Translations under genes and position numbers: made by a program | Part shown: positions 1 to 8,059 of the stretch, one piece after another | How positions within the stretch are numbered: the stretch's first letter is position 1 | Layout of the letters: each line of letters starts with the position of its first letter | The notes under the pieces: generated by a model | Database searches by the model: none | What the model saw: only the letters and a program-made list of their open reading frames with translations | Told to the model about the DNA's origin: nothing | DNA from: Nocardioides sp. SLBN-35 | GTDB taxonomy: Bacteria; Actinomycetota; Actinomycetes; Propionibacteriales; Nocardioidaceae | DNA length: 64,000 nucleotides | Reading direction: 5' to 3' | NCBI RefSeq assembly: GCF_006715725.1 | Contig: NZ_VFNU01000001.1 | Span: 1,054,001 to 1,118,000, forward strand

Positions 1-716
1 CACCCGGCCCGCGCGATGATCCACGACTCGTCGGACAGCAGCTCGCCGCACCAGGTGACCAGCTCAGGGGTGGGGAGCTCGGTGATCGCGCTGAGCAGGT
101 CGGCGGCGCGCTGCATGCCGGGCCGCTCGACCGCCTCCCGGATCACCTGGCCGACCACGTCGGCGTACGGGCTGCAGCGCAGCTTGCTCAGCGCCTCGTA
201 CCTCAGCTGGTAGGCCGTGCCGGCGGCCCGGCCCACCTCGTCGGCCAGGCGTACGACGAGCGGGCGGATCGTGTGCGCGGGCATCCCGAACGACGTGAGC
301 ACGTGGTACTCGGCGAAGCGCAGCCAGTCCTGCGCACTCGGGTCGGTGGACTGCACGGTGTCGACCGCGGTCGTGAACCCGGCCAGGGTCGGCTCCGGGA
401 CGTAGGGGTCGGTGTCCGCGGGCGCGTAGGCGAAGGTCCGGCACAGCACGTCGACCGGCGCGCGCAGGTGGCCGTGGGGCAGCCCGAGGGCACGCTCGTA
501 CGCCGCGACCACCGACCCGCTGCGCCGGCCCGTGGTCTCGACGCGCGAGAGCGTCGCGGGCGAGAGCCCGCCCCCGCTGCGCGCCGCGAACTCCCGCAGC
601 GGCACCCCGGCGGAGACCCGGCTGGTCCTCAGCAGCCAGCCGATGCGCGCGGCGACGTCGATCCGCGCCCCGGCCAGCGGGGTGGGGTCGTCGATCTCGT
701 CGGTGTGCCGAGCCAC
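1..716 (-). CDS. XRE-family HTH transcriptional regulator (3' end beyond window)
   Basis: Partial gene; 238 residues are visible and the frame is open to the window edge. An N-terminal helix-turn-helix of the XRE/Cro type lies at about residues 20-70 (LREFAARSGGG, then the recognition helix SPATLSRVE), so it should bind DNA. The rest (about 80-238) is a mostly helical region with no ligand or catalytic domain I recognise. The GTG start at 716 is the first in-frame start ahead of the HTH and gives VARHTDEIDD. It is divergent from clpB, with 450 bp between. Targets are unknown. The XRE call is firm, the exact start less so. Confidence 0.75.
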   Translation of the reverse strand, partial: MARHTDEIDDPTPLAGARIDVAARIGWLLRTSRVSAGVPLREFAARSGGGLSPATLSRVETTGRRSGSVVAAYERALGLPHGHLRAPVDVLCRTFAYAPADTDPYVPEPTLAGFTTAVDTVQSTDPSAQDWLRFAEYHVLTSFGMPAHTIRPLVVRLADEVGRAAGTAYQLRYEALSKLRCSPYADVVGQVIREAVERPGMQRAADLLSAITELPTPELVTWCGELLSDESWIIARAG

Positions 717-820
717 CTCGGTATCGTGCCTCCGCCGCCGCCCTCCCGCTGCGTTTCACTCGGACTCGGGACCGAAACAATCGCTTTCGAGGACACCGGT
801 CGTGTCACGTTGTTCTCGGC

Positions 821-898
821 GCGGTCGGCCCTGAGGCCAGCGCGGTGTGGGGTCGCGTTCCTGCTCCGGGGAACAGGAGGACGGCCCGGGCCGACCGC
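821..898. repeat. Nested inverted repeat between XRE gene and clpB
   Basis: Two 11-bp perfect arms (GCGGTCGGCCC at 821-831 and its complement at 888-898) enclose a smaller inverted repeat (TCCTG 859-863 / CAGGA 874-878). It lies in the 450-bp divergent gap 717-1166, which otherwise holds no gene I can support apart from the HAIR operator near clpB. It could be an operator or an RNA hairpin in a leader. Confidence 0.4.
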
Positions 899-1068
899 GA
901 CGACTCGCCGTGACTCGTGGTGGGTGGATGAGCCCGAGACCTGTCCGCCCACCACGTCCCTCGTTGGCCCGCTCCTCGCGCCGTCGACGGCAGCCCGCTC
1001 GCACTGGGTCGACCACGTGCGCCCGCGCCCACCCACGAGGTGACCGGGGACACCATGGTTCGCGCAAA

Positions 1069-1089
1069 GTTGAGCGGAACAGACTCAAC
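1069..1089. promoter_or_regulatory. HAIR operator (HspR binding site) of clpB
   Basis: GTTGAGC-N7-ACTCAAC matches the HAIR consensus CTTGAGT-N7-ACTCAAG that the repressor HspR binds in actinobacteria. The palindrome extends outward to 9-bp perfect arms (AAAGTTGAG 1066-1074 / CTCAACTTT 1084-1092). It ends 77 bp before the clpB start, the position expected for heat-shock control of clpB. Confidence 0.85.
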
Positions 1090-1166
1090 TTTCGGGACGT
1101 TGGACCTGATGACCGGTCGGAGCATTCCGGCCAAGATGGAACCCAGACACTCTCGAGGAGCACTGC

Positions 1167-3758
1167 ATGAGCCAATTCGGGGCCGACAAGTTCACCACGC
1201 GCAGCCGCGAGGCGATCGAGGCCGCCCAGCTCGCCGCGACCACGGCGGGCAACACCACCGTCGAGCCGATCCACCTGCTCGTCGCCCTGCTGCTGCAGGA
1301 GGACGGGACCGCCGCCCACCTCGTCGCCAAGGCCGGCGTCGACGTCTCGGGGTTGGTCCACGCCGCCTCCGCGGCCCGCGACGGGCTGCCGCGCGCCAGC
1401 GGCGCCACCGTCCAGCAGCCGTCCGGGTCGGCCGCCCTGACCCGGGTCCTGGCGTCCGCGCTGGACCTTGCACGGTCGATGAAGGACGAGTACGTCGCGA
1501 CCGAGCACCTGCTCATCGCGCTCGCCACCGTCGAATCCTCGGCCCAGCAGGTGCTGGGCGACGCGGGCCTGAGTGCTGACGCCCTGCGCGAGTCGCTGAC
1601 CGCCGTGCGCGGCAACCGCCGGGTGACCTCGCAGGACGCCGAGGCGACGTACGAGGCGCTGGAGAAGTACTCCGTCGACCTCACTGCCGCCGCCGAGGAG
1701 GGCAAGCTGGACCCGGTCATCGGCCGGGACCAGGAGATCCGACGCGTGGTGCAGGTGCTGTCGCGCCGTACGAAGAACAACCCGGTGCTCATCGGCGAGC
1801 CCGGCGTCGGCAAGACCGCCGTCGTGGAGGGCCTCGCCCAGCGCGTGGTCGCCGGCGACGTCCCCGACTCGCTCAAGGGCAAGCGGGTGCTCTCGCTCGA
1901 CCTGATGGGCATGGTCGCCGGCGCGAAGTACCGCGGCGAGTTCGAGGAGCGGCTCAAGGCGGTCCTCGACGAGATCAAGCAGTCCGAGGGCCAGGTCATC
2001 ACCTTCATCGACGAGCTGCACACCGTCGTCGGCGCGGGCGCCGGCGGCGACAGCCAGATGGACGCCGGCAACATGCTCAAGCCGATGCTCGCGCGCGGTG
2101 AGCTGCACATGATCGGCGCGACCACCCTCGACGAGTACCGCGAGTCGATCGAGAAGGACCCCGCGCTGGAGCGCCGGTTCCAGCAGGTCTTCGTCGGTGA
2201 GCCCTCGGTCGAGGACACCATCCAGATCCTGCGCGGCATCCAGGAGAAGTACGAGGCCCACCACGGCGTCCGGATCACCGACGCCGCGCTGGTGGCGGCC
2301 GCGACCCTGTCCGACCGCTACATCTCCGGCCGGCAGCTGCCCGACAAGGCGATCGACCTCGTCGACGAGGCGGCGTCCCGGTTGCGGATGGAGATCGAGT
2401 CCTCCCCGGAGGAGATCGACCAGCTGCGCCGCCAGGTCGACCGGCTCAAGATGGAGGAGTTCGCACTCGCCAAGGAGAGCGACGACGCCTCGGTCGAGCG
2501 GCTCGAGGCGCTGCGTGGCGACCTCGCCGACAAGGAGGAGGAGCTGCGCGGGCTCGAGGCACGCTGGGAGCGGGAGAAGGCCGAGCTCGAGGGCGAGGGC
2601 GTGCTGCGCCGCCAGCTCGACCAGCTCCGGGTCGAGGCGGAGCGGTTGCAGCGCGAGGGCGACCTCGGTGGCGCGAGCGCCATCCTCTACGGCCAGATCC
2701 CCGCGCTGGAGCAGCAGATCAAGGCCGTCGAGGCGGCCGAGGACGCCGAGCCGATGGGCGAGAAGCTCGTCGGTGAGGAGGTCGGGGCGACCCAGGTCGC
2801 CGAGGTCGTCGAGGCCTGGACCGGCATCCCCACCGGGCGGCTGCTGCAGGGCGAGACCGCCAAGCTGCTCGACATGGAGCAGGTCATCGGTGCCCGCCTG
2901 ATCGGCCAGGCCGACGCGGTGCGTGCCGTCAGCGACGCCGTACGCCGGGCGCGGGCCGGCATCTCCGACCCGAACCGCCCGACCGGCTCGTTCCTGTTCC
3001 TCGGCCCGACCGGTGTCGGCAAGACCGAGCTGGCCAAGTCGCTGGCGGACTTCCTGTTCGACGACGACCGGGCGATCGTGCGCATCGACATGAGCGAGTA
3101 CGCCGAGAAGCACTCGGTCGCGCGGCTCGTCGGTGCCCCTCCGGGCTACGTCGGGTACGACGAGGGTGGCCAGCTCACCGAGGCGGTGCGCCGGCGTCCG
3201 TACTCCGTCGTCCTGCTCGACGAGGTCGAGAAGGCCCACCCCGAGGTCTTCGACATCCTGCTGCAGGTGCTCGACGACGGTCGGCTGACCGACGGCCAGG
3301 GCCGCACGGTCGACTTCCGCAACACGATCCTGATCCTCACCTCCAACCTGGGCTCGCAGTTCCTGGTCGACCCCTCGCTGTCGCCGGAGGCCAGGCAGGA
3401 GTCGGTGATGGCCGTGGTGCGGGCCTCGTTCAAGCCGGAGTTCCTCAACCGGCTCGACGAGATCGTCACCTTCGACGCGCTGTCCCGCGAGGACCTGGCA
3501 CAGATCGTGGAGCTGCTGCTCCGCTCGCTGGAGGCGCGCCTGTCCGCCCGCCGGATCACGCTGTCGGTCACGCCCGAGGCACGCGCCTGGCTGGCCGAGA
3601 CCGGCTACGACCCGGCGTACGGCGCCCGGCCGCTGCGCCGCCTGATCCAGACCGCCATCGGCGACCCGCTCGCCCGGCTGCTCATCGGTGGCGAGGTCAC
3701 CGACGGTGGGTCGGTCACGGTCGACCGGGGTGAGGACGGGCTGGTGCTCGCCGGCTGA
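1167..3758 (+). CDS. clpB: ClpB ATP-dependent disaggregase
   Basis: Hsp104/ClpB chaperone of 863 residues, the usual length. It extracts polypeptides from aggregates together with DnaK/DnaJ/GrpE. Domains in order: Clp N-domain repeats (about 1-150), first AAA+ module with Walker A GEPGVGKT (210-217) and Walker B FIDELHT, the coiled-coil middle domain (about 395-525) that separates ClpB from ClpA/ClpC, second AAA+ module with GPTGVGKTE and LLDEVEKAH, then the C-terminal oligomerisation region. The ATG at 1167 follows a GAGGAG ribosome site 8 nt upstream. It is a single gene with its own promoter; the HAIR site 77 bp upstream predicts HspR repression and heat induction. Confidence 0.98.
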   Translation: MSQFGADKFTTRSREAIEAAQLAATTAGNTTVEPIHLLVALLLQEDGTAAHLVAKAGVDVSGLVHAASAARDGLPRASGATVQQPSGSAALTRVLASALDLARSMKDEYVATEHLLIALATVESSAQQVLGDAGLSADALRESLTAVRGNRRVTSQDAEATYEALEKYSVDLTAAAEEGKLDPVIGRDQEIRRVVQVLSRRTKNNPVLIGEPGVGKTAVVEGLAQRVVAGDVPDSLKGKRVLSLDLMGMVAGAKYRGEFEERLKAVLDEIKQSEGQVITFIDELHTVVGAGAGGDSQMDAGNMLKPMLARGELHMIGATTLDEYRESIEKDPALERRFQQVFVGEPSVEDTIQILRGIQEKYEAHHGVRITDAALVAAATLSDRYISGRQLPDKAIDLVDEAASRLRMEIESSPEEIDQLRRQVDRLKMEEFALAKESDDASVERLEALRGDLADKEEELRGLEARWEREKAELEGEGVLRRQLDQLRVEAERLQREGDLGGASAILYGQIPALEQQIKAVEAAEDAEPMGEKLVGEEVGATQVAEVVEAWTGIPTGRLLQGETAKLLDMEQVIGARLIGQADAVRAVSDAVRRARAGISDPNRPTGSFLFLGPTGVGKTELAKSLADFLFDDDRAIVRIDMSEYAEKHSVARLVGAPPGYVGYDEGGQLTEAVRRRPYSVVLLDEVEKAHPEVFDILLQVLDDGRLTDGQGRTVDFRNTILILTSNLGSQFLVDPSLSPEARQESVMAVVRASFKPEFLNRLDEIVTFDALSREDLAQIVELLLRSLEARLSARRITLSVTPEARAWLAETGYDPAYGARPLRRLIQTAIGDPLARLLIGGEVTDGGSVTVDRGEDGLVLAG

Positions 3759-3767
3759 GTCGCGCAG

Positions 3768-3838
3768 GTGCATGAATCCCCGGTCAGCCGGGGATTCATG
3801 CACTTGTCAGGGGTTGCAACGCCTGACAGGTGCATGAA
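3768..3838. terminator. Palindromic terminator-like cluster after clpB
   Basis: A perfect hairpin with 16-bp arms (GTGCATGAATCCCCGG 3768-3783, complement 3788-3803) and a 4-nt loop starts 9 bp after the clpB stop. A second hairpin follows (TGTCAGG 3805-3811 / CCTGACA 3822-3828; its loop contains the palindrome GTTGCAAC), then a third, direct copy of AGGTGCATGAA at 3828-3838. There is no U-tract. It may act as a GC-rich terminator or as a repeat element. Confidence 0.6.
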
Positions 3839-3885
3839 CTGCCCATCCCATGTGACGTGTGGGGTGGTCTGGTGGAATGGAGCCC

Positions 3886-4944
3886 ATGAGCGAGCAGCAG
3901 CCCCGGCCGGGACAGGCGACGCTGGCGGGCGCGCTGATCATCGGCGGGTCCGTGTTCGTCGTCCTCGCCGCGTGGCAGCGGATCTCCACCCTCCACACCC
4001 TCGCGGTGCAGGAGGAGCTGCAGAAGGTCCTCACCGAGCCGATGACGGCCGACCTCGGGCTCGACGCCGACGGACTGGCGACGGTCATCCGGGTGCTGTG
4101 CATGGTCGGCGCCGGGGCGGCGACGGCGTCGGCCATCCTCGGCGTCCAGGTCTTCAAGCGCTCGGCGAGTGCCCGGCTCGCGCTGACCGCCCTGGCGCCG
4201 CTGCTGTTCGTCGGCGGCCTCGCCACCGCGGGCTTCCTGGCGCCGATGGTGCTCGCCGGCATCGCCCTGCTGTGGCTGCAGCCCACCCGGGACTGGTACG
4301 CCGGCCGGCCCTGGATGCAACGCCTCGAGGAGCGCCAGGCCGCCCGGTTGGCCGCGATCCGGTCCGCGACGCGACCCACGCCGCCGTCCCGGTTCGACCA
4401 GCCGGGCCAGCCGGGCCAGCCGAGCCAGTCCGGCCAGCCGGGCCACCTGCCTGGACCCCTGGCCGGCCCGGTCACCGGCGTCGCGCCGCCGGCCACCGGC
4501 CCCGTGGTCGGCGCCCGCCCGCCGGCGCTGGTGGCGGCATGCGCGATCACCTGTGTGGTCGCGGTGGCGATCGTGCTGCTCGTGGCCGGCATGGTCGCCT
4601 ACGTGTCGGCCAACAGCGAGAAGCTGTTCGCCGAGGTGATGAAGGACCAGCCGTCCTGGCTGGACAGCTCGCAGGTCACCGAGCAGGACCTGGTCGCCGG
4701 CATCTACGTGCTCATGGCGGGCGTCACCGCCTGCGCCCTGGGCGCGATCGTGCTCGCCGCGCTCGCATTCGTCGGCCAGAACTGGGCGCGGATCGTGCTC
4801 GCCATCGGCGCCGCCGCCGGCGCCGCGCTCGCGCTGTTCCTCGCGCTCGGCGCCTGGCCGCTCGTGATCCTGGTCGCGGCGCTCGCCGGGACGACCAGTC
4901 TCCTGCTGCGGCCCGAGGTCAGTCGCTGGTACGTCGGGCGCTGA
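3886..4944 (+). CDS. Multi-pass membrane protein of unknown function
   Basis: 352 residues; I do not recognise the family. Hydrophobic segments suggest three or four helices in the N-terminal half (one starting near residue 12, others about 65-85 and 95-130). A polar Pro/Gln/Gly-rich cytoplasmic-type linker with repeated QPGQPGQP follows (about 170-200), then three further helices in the C-terminal half. A stretch after the first C-terminal helix (SANSEKLFAEVMKDQPSW) looks like an exposed loop. The ATG at 3886 was chosen over 3877 because GGTGGA lies 9 nt upstream of it and abuts the earlier ATG. It converges on the aminotransferase gene with only 3 bp between stops. Confidence 0.7.
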   Translation: MSEQQPRPGQATLAGALIIGGSVFVVLAAWQRISTLHTLAVQEELQKVLTEPMTADLGLDADGLATVIRVLCMVGAGAATASAILGVQVFKRSASARLALTALAPLLFVGGLATAGFLAPMVLAGIALLWLQPTRDWYAGRPWMQRLEERQAARLAAIRSATRPTPPSRFDQPGQPGQPSQSGQPGHLPGPLAGPVTGVAPPATGPVVGARPPALVAACAITCVVAVAIVLLVAGMVAYVSANSEKLFAEVMKDQPSWLDSSQVTEQDLVAGIYVLMAGVTACALGAIVLAALAFVGQNWARIVLAIGAAAGAALALFLALGAWPLVILVAALAGTTSLLLRPEVSRWYVGR

Positions 4945-4947
4945 GCC

Positions 4948-6120
4948 TCACGCGCTCAGGTCGGCCGCGCCGAGCCGGCGTACCGCCTCGGCGATGACCT
5001 CCGGCCTCTTGCAGAACGCCCACCGCACCAGGTGGCGGCCGCTCCCGGGCGCGTCCGGGTCGTCGTAGAAGACCTCCGAGGGGATCGCCACGACGCCGGC
5101 CCGCTCGGGCAGGGCGCGGCAGAAGTCCCCGCCACTGGCCCAGCCGAGCCCGCTCACGTCGGTGGTGGCGAAGTAGGTGCCCTCGGGCACGTACGTCGTC
5201 AGGCCCGCCGCCCGCAGCCCGGCGACCAGCTGGTCCCGCTGGGACTGCAGGTCGCGGGCGAGGCCGGCGGGGAAGTCGTCGCCCGCGTCCAGGGCGGCCG
5301 CCACGGCCGGCTGCAGTGGCGCGCCGGAGGTGAAGGTCAGCCACTGCTTGGCCGCGGTCAGGGCCGCGACCAGCTCGGCCGGGCCGCTCGCCCAGCCGAC
5401 CTTCCACCCGGTCACCGACCAGGACTTCCCGGCGCTGGACAGGGTGAGCGTGCGCTCGGCCATGCCGGGCAGGGTCGAGATCGGCACGTGCGGGCGGCCG
5501 TCGAAGGTGAGGTGCTCGTAGACCTCGTCGGTCACCACCAGCACGTCGTGCGCGGTCGCGACCCGGGCCACGGCGGCCAGCTCGTCGGCGTCGAGCACCC
5601 GGCCGGTCGGGTTGTGCGGGGTGTTGAGCAGGATCAGCTTGGTCCGGTCGCTGACCGCCGCCTCGAGCTCGGCCGGGTCGAGCCGGAAGTCCGGTGCGCG
5701 CAGGGTGACCGGCCGTCGTACGCCGCCGGCGAAGTCGATCATCGCCGTGTAGGAGTCGTAGTAGGGCTCGAGCACGACCACCTCGTCGCCCGGGTCGACC
5801 AGCCCGAGCAGCGCGCCGGCGATCGCCTCGGTGCAGCCGGTGGTCACCACGACCTCGCGGTCCGGGTCGAGCTCGATGCCGTAGCGGCGCTGCTGGTGGC
5901 GCGCGATCGCCTGCCGCAGAGCGGGGACGCCGGGGCCGGGCGCGTACTGGTTCGCTCCGCCCCGCAGCGCCGCGACGGCCGCGTCGAGGATGACCGGCGG
6001 GCCGTCGGTATCGGGGAATCCCTGGCCGAGGTTGACGGCGCCGGTCCGGACGGCGAGCGCGGACATCTCGGCGAAGATGGTCGTACCCATCCCGGCGACG
6101 CGTCGGGCAGCAGGAGACAT
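4948..6120 (-). CDS. PLP-dependent class I/II aminotransferase (DapC / kynurenine aminotransferase-like)
   Basis: 390-residue fold-type I aminotransferase. The opening GTTIFAEMSALA and NLGQGFPDTDGPP are typical of the group holding mycobacterial DapC (N-succinyl-diaminopimelate aminotransferase) and methionine/kynurenine aminotransferases. The PLP lysine is in SSAGKSWSVTGWK; other cofactor contacts include NTPHNPTG and TDEVYEHL. Sequence alone cannot fix the substrate; lysine/peptidoglycan synthesis is one possibility. The ATG at 6120 is used because a -10 box TATCGT lies exactly 7 nt upstream, as for a leaderless mRNA. Divergent from pyrE across an inverted-repeat element. Confidence 0.85.
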   Translation of the reverse strand: MSPAARRVAGMGTTIFAEMSALAVRTGAVNLGQGFPDTDGPPVILDAAVAALRGGANQYAPGPGVPALRQAIARHQQRRYGIELDPDREVVVTTGCTEAIAGALLGLVDPGDEVVVLEPYYDSYTAMIDFAGGVRRPVTLRAPDFRLDPAELEAAVSDRTKLILLNTPHNPTGRVLDADELAAVARVATAHDVLVVTDEVYEHLTFDGRPHVPISTLPGMAERTLTLSSAGKSWSVTGWKVGWASGPAELVAALTAAKQWLTFTSGAPLQPAVAAALDAGDDFPAGLARDLQSQRDQLVAGLRAAGLTTYVPEGTYFATTDVSGLGWASGGDFCRALPERAGVVAIPSEVFYDDPDAPGSGRHLVRWAFCKRPEVIAEAVRRLGAADLSA

Positions 6121-6127
6121 GGGGACG

Positions 6128-6133
6128 ACGATA
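6128..6133 (-). promoter_or_regulatory. -10 box of aminotransferase (leaderless-type)
   Basis: On the minus strand TATCGT is followed by 7 nt and the ATG at 6120, so transcription should start at or next to the start codon. The sequence just upstream is the left arm of the 162-bp inverted-repeat element. Confidence 0.5.
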
Positions 6134-6293
6134 GGGAACCGCTGATCCATCCCGCCTGCTACGCGCCGCGACGCACGCACGCTGGCTGCGTTGCAGATGC
6201 TCGACGTGCGCCCAGCATGCCTTCGCGCCTGCGCCTGGCCATCGCATGCGCCTCGCGACGCTCGCGACGGCGCCATGGATCAGCGGTTCCCTA
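6132..6293. repeat. 162-bp element with 19-bp terminal inverted repeats (copy A)
   Basis: Perfect 19-bp arms TAGGGAACCGCTGATCCAT (6132-6150) and its complement (6275-6293) enclose a 124-bp core. The core is related (roughly three quarters identical by eye, allowing small indels) to the reverse complement of the core at 53168-53291, which has the same length but different arms. No coding frame is supported. The element occupies the whole divergent region between the aminotransferase and pyrE, and both -10 boxes abut its arms. Confidence 0.75.
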
Positions 6294-6295
6294 GA

Positions 6296-6301
6296 TAACC
6301 T
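6296..6301 (+). promoter_or_regulatory. -10 box of pyrE (leaderless-type)
   Basis: TAACCT followed by 6 nt and the GTG of pyrE at 6308; no convincing ribosome-binding site lies between, which fits a leaderless mRNA. Confidence 0.5.
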
Positions 6302-6307
6302 ACGAGC

Positions 6308-6853
6308 GTGACGACCACGGACACCGCCCTCGCCGCCGACATCGACGCCACCTGCCGCCTCACCGGCGAGTTCGTGCTCCGGTCGGGCCAGGTCAGCAAC
6401 GAGTACTTCGACAAGTACCTCTTCGAGGCCGACCCGATCCTGCTCGCCCGCGTCGCGCGCGAGGTCGCCCAGCTGCTGCCGGAGGAGATCGACCTGCTCG
6501 GCGCGCTGGAGATGGGCGGCATCCCGATCGCCACCGCGGTCAGCCAGCTGATGGGCATCCCGGTGGTCTTCGTGCGCAAGAAGGCCAAGGAGTACGGCAC
6601 CGCCAAGCTCGCCGAGGGTCCGTCGTTCGACGGCCGCAAGGTCGTGCTGATCGAAGACGTCATCACCACCGGCGGTGCGGTCCGCGACGCGACCAACGCG
6701 CTGCGCGAGGGTGGCGCGGTCGTCGAGACGGTCGTGTGCGCGATCGACCGCAGCCCGGCCGGCGAGAACCCCCTCGCCGACGTCGCGCTCGAGGTCCGTG
6801 CGGTGCTGACCAAGGCCGAGCTCGACGAGGCTCGCGCCGCAGCCCACGCCTGA
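6308..6853 (+). CDS. pyrE: Orotate phosphoribosyltransferase
   Basis: 181 residues, normal length for PyrE. It joins orotate to PRPP to give OMP, the fifth step of pyrimidine synthesis. The type I PRTase PRPP loop VLIEDVITTGGAV is at about residues 114-126. The flexible-loop basic segment FVRKKAKEYGT and the N-terminal FVLRSGQVSNEYFDKY (orotate side) are also present. The GTG start at 6308 lies 6 nt after TAACCT. As in other actinobacteria it stands apart from the rest of the pyr genes. It converges on the VWA gene with 3 bp between stops. Confidence 0.95.
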   Translation: MTTTDTALAADIDATCRLTGEFVLRSGQVSNEYFDKYLFEADPILLARVAREVAQLLPEEIDLLGALEMGGIPIATAVSQLMGIPVVFVRKKAKEYGTAKLAEGPSFDGRKVVLIEDVITTGGAVRDATNALREGGAVVETVVCAIDRSPAGENPLADVALEVRAVLTKAELDEARAAAHA

Positions 6854-6856
6854 CGG

Positions 6857-8059
6857 CTAGTTGTCGTCGGGGACCGCGCTCGCGACCACGATGTCGTTGG
6901 CCGCTGCCCACTGCGCGAGGTCCCGCTTCTCGATCGCCGCGGCCATCAGGTCGGGGAACTGGTCGGGCGTGCACGCGAAGGCGGGCACGCCGATCGCGGC
7001 CAGCGCGGCGGCATGCGTGGCGTCGTACGACGGGGCTCCCGAGTCGCTCAGCGCCAGCAGCGCGACCATGACCGCGCCCGAGGACGTGATCGCGTTGGCG
7101 CGGCGCAGCATCTCCTCGGCGATGCCGCCCTCGTAGAGGTCGCTGATCAGTACCAGCACGGTCTCCTCGGGCCGCTCGATCAGTGACTGGCAGTAGGCCA
7201 GGGCGCGGTTGATGTCGGTGCCGCCGCCGAGCTGGACGCCGAAGAGCACGTCGACCGGGTCGTCGATCTCGTCGGTGAGGTCGGCGACCTCGGTGTCGAA
7301 GGCGACCAGCCGCGTCGACACGGTGCGCAGTGAGGCGAGGACGGCGCCGAAGACGCTGGAGTGGACGACCGACTCCGCCATCGAGCCGGACTGGTCGATG
7401 CACAAGATGATGTGGCGCTCGGTCTGGCGGTTGCGGCGGGCGTGGCCGTGGAGCCGCTCGGGTACGACGGTGCCGTGCTCGGGCAGGTAGTGCTTGAGAT
7501 TGGCGGCGATGGTGCGGCGCCAGTCGATCTCGTGGTGTCGCGGACGCCGGGTGCGGGAGGCCCGGTCCACGGCCCCGGAGACCGCCTGGACGGTCTTGCT
7601 GCGCAGCCGCTCCTCGAGCTGGTCGGTGACCGCCCGCACGACCGCGCGGGCAGTGGTGCGGCTGTGCTCGGGGATCACCCGGTTGAGGCCGACCAGGGTG
7701 GTGACCAGGTTGAGGTCGGGCTGCACCGCGGCCATCGTCTCGGGCTCGAGCAGCAGCTCGTGGAGGCCGAGCCGGTCCATCGCGTCGGCCTGCATCACCT
7801 GCACCACCGAGGACGGGAAGTAGGTGCGGATGTCGCCGAGCCACCGGTTCACGCCGGGCGCCGAGCGTCCGAGCCCGCCGCGACGCGGACCGCCCGGGCG
7901 ACCGGAGCCGGAGCCGGCGCCGTCGTAGAGCTGGGACAGGGCGCGGTCGCGGACCAGGTCCGCGGCCGAGAGATGGACGTCGTCGGGGTCGGCCTCGCCG
8001 CCGCCGAGGACCAGGCGCCACCGGGTGAGCCGGTCGCGGGACTCTGGCGTCTCGGTCAT
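6857..8059 (-). CDS. VWA domain protein (CoxE/ViaA-like), last gene of the SWIM-MoxR-VWA operon
   Basis: 400 residues. The C-terminal half is a von Willebrand A domain with a complete MIDAS: DQSGS (D222, S224, S226), the threonine in GGGTDIN and the aspartate in ISDLYEG. So it should bind Mg2+ and a protein ligand. The N-terminal half is helical and basic with a Gly-rich stretch (about 48-66). In RavA-ViaA and CoxD-CoxE pairs a MoxR ATPase works with such a VWA protein; the MoxR gene is two genes upstream. The ATG overlaps the stop of the DUF5682 gene (ATGA), which implies translational coupling. Cytoplasmic; no signal or membrane segment seen. Confidence 0.85.
   Translation of the reverse strand: MTETPESRDRLTRWRLVLGGGEADPDDVHLSAADLVRDRALSQLYDGAGSGSGRPGGPRRGGLGRSAPGVNRWLGDIRTYFPSSVVQVMQADAMDRLGLHELLLEPETMAAVQPDLNLVTTLVGLNRVIPEHSRTTARAVVRAVTDQLEERLRSKTVQAVSGAVDRASRTRRPRHHEIDWRRTIAANLKHYLPEHGTVVPERLHGHARRNRQTERHIILCIDQSGSMAESVVHSSVFGAVLASLRTVSTRLVAFDTEVADLTDEIDDPVDVLFGVQLGGGTDINRALAYCQSLIERPEETVLVLISDLYEGGIAEEMLRRANAITSSGAVMVALLALSDSGAPSYDATHAAALAAIGVPAFACTPDQFPDLMAAAIEKRDLAQWAAANDIVVASAVPDDN

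Noticed and set aside
756..3803. Very long open frame antisense to clpB
   Set aside because: High GC removes stops; its protein is low-complexity Leu/Asp/Arg/Gly-rich with no motif, while the plus strand codes for a textbook ClpB.
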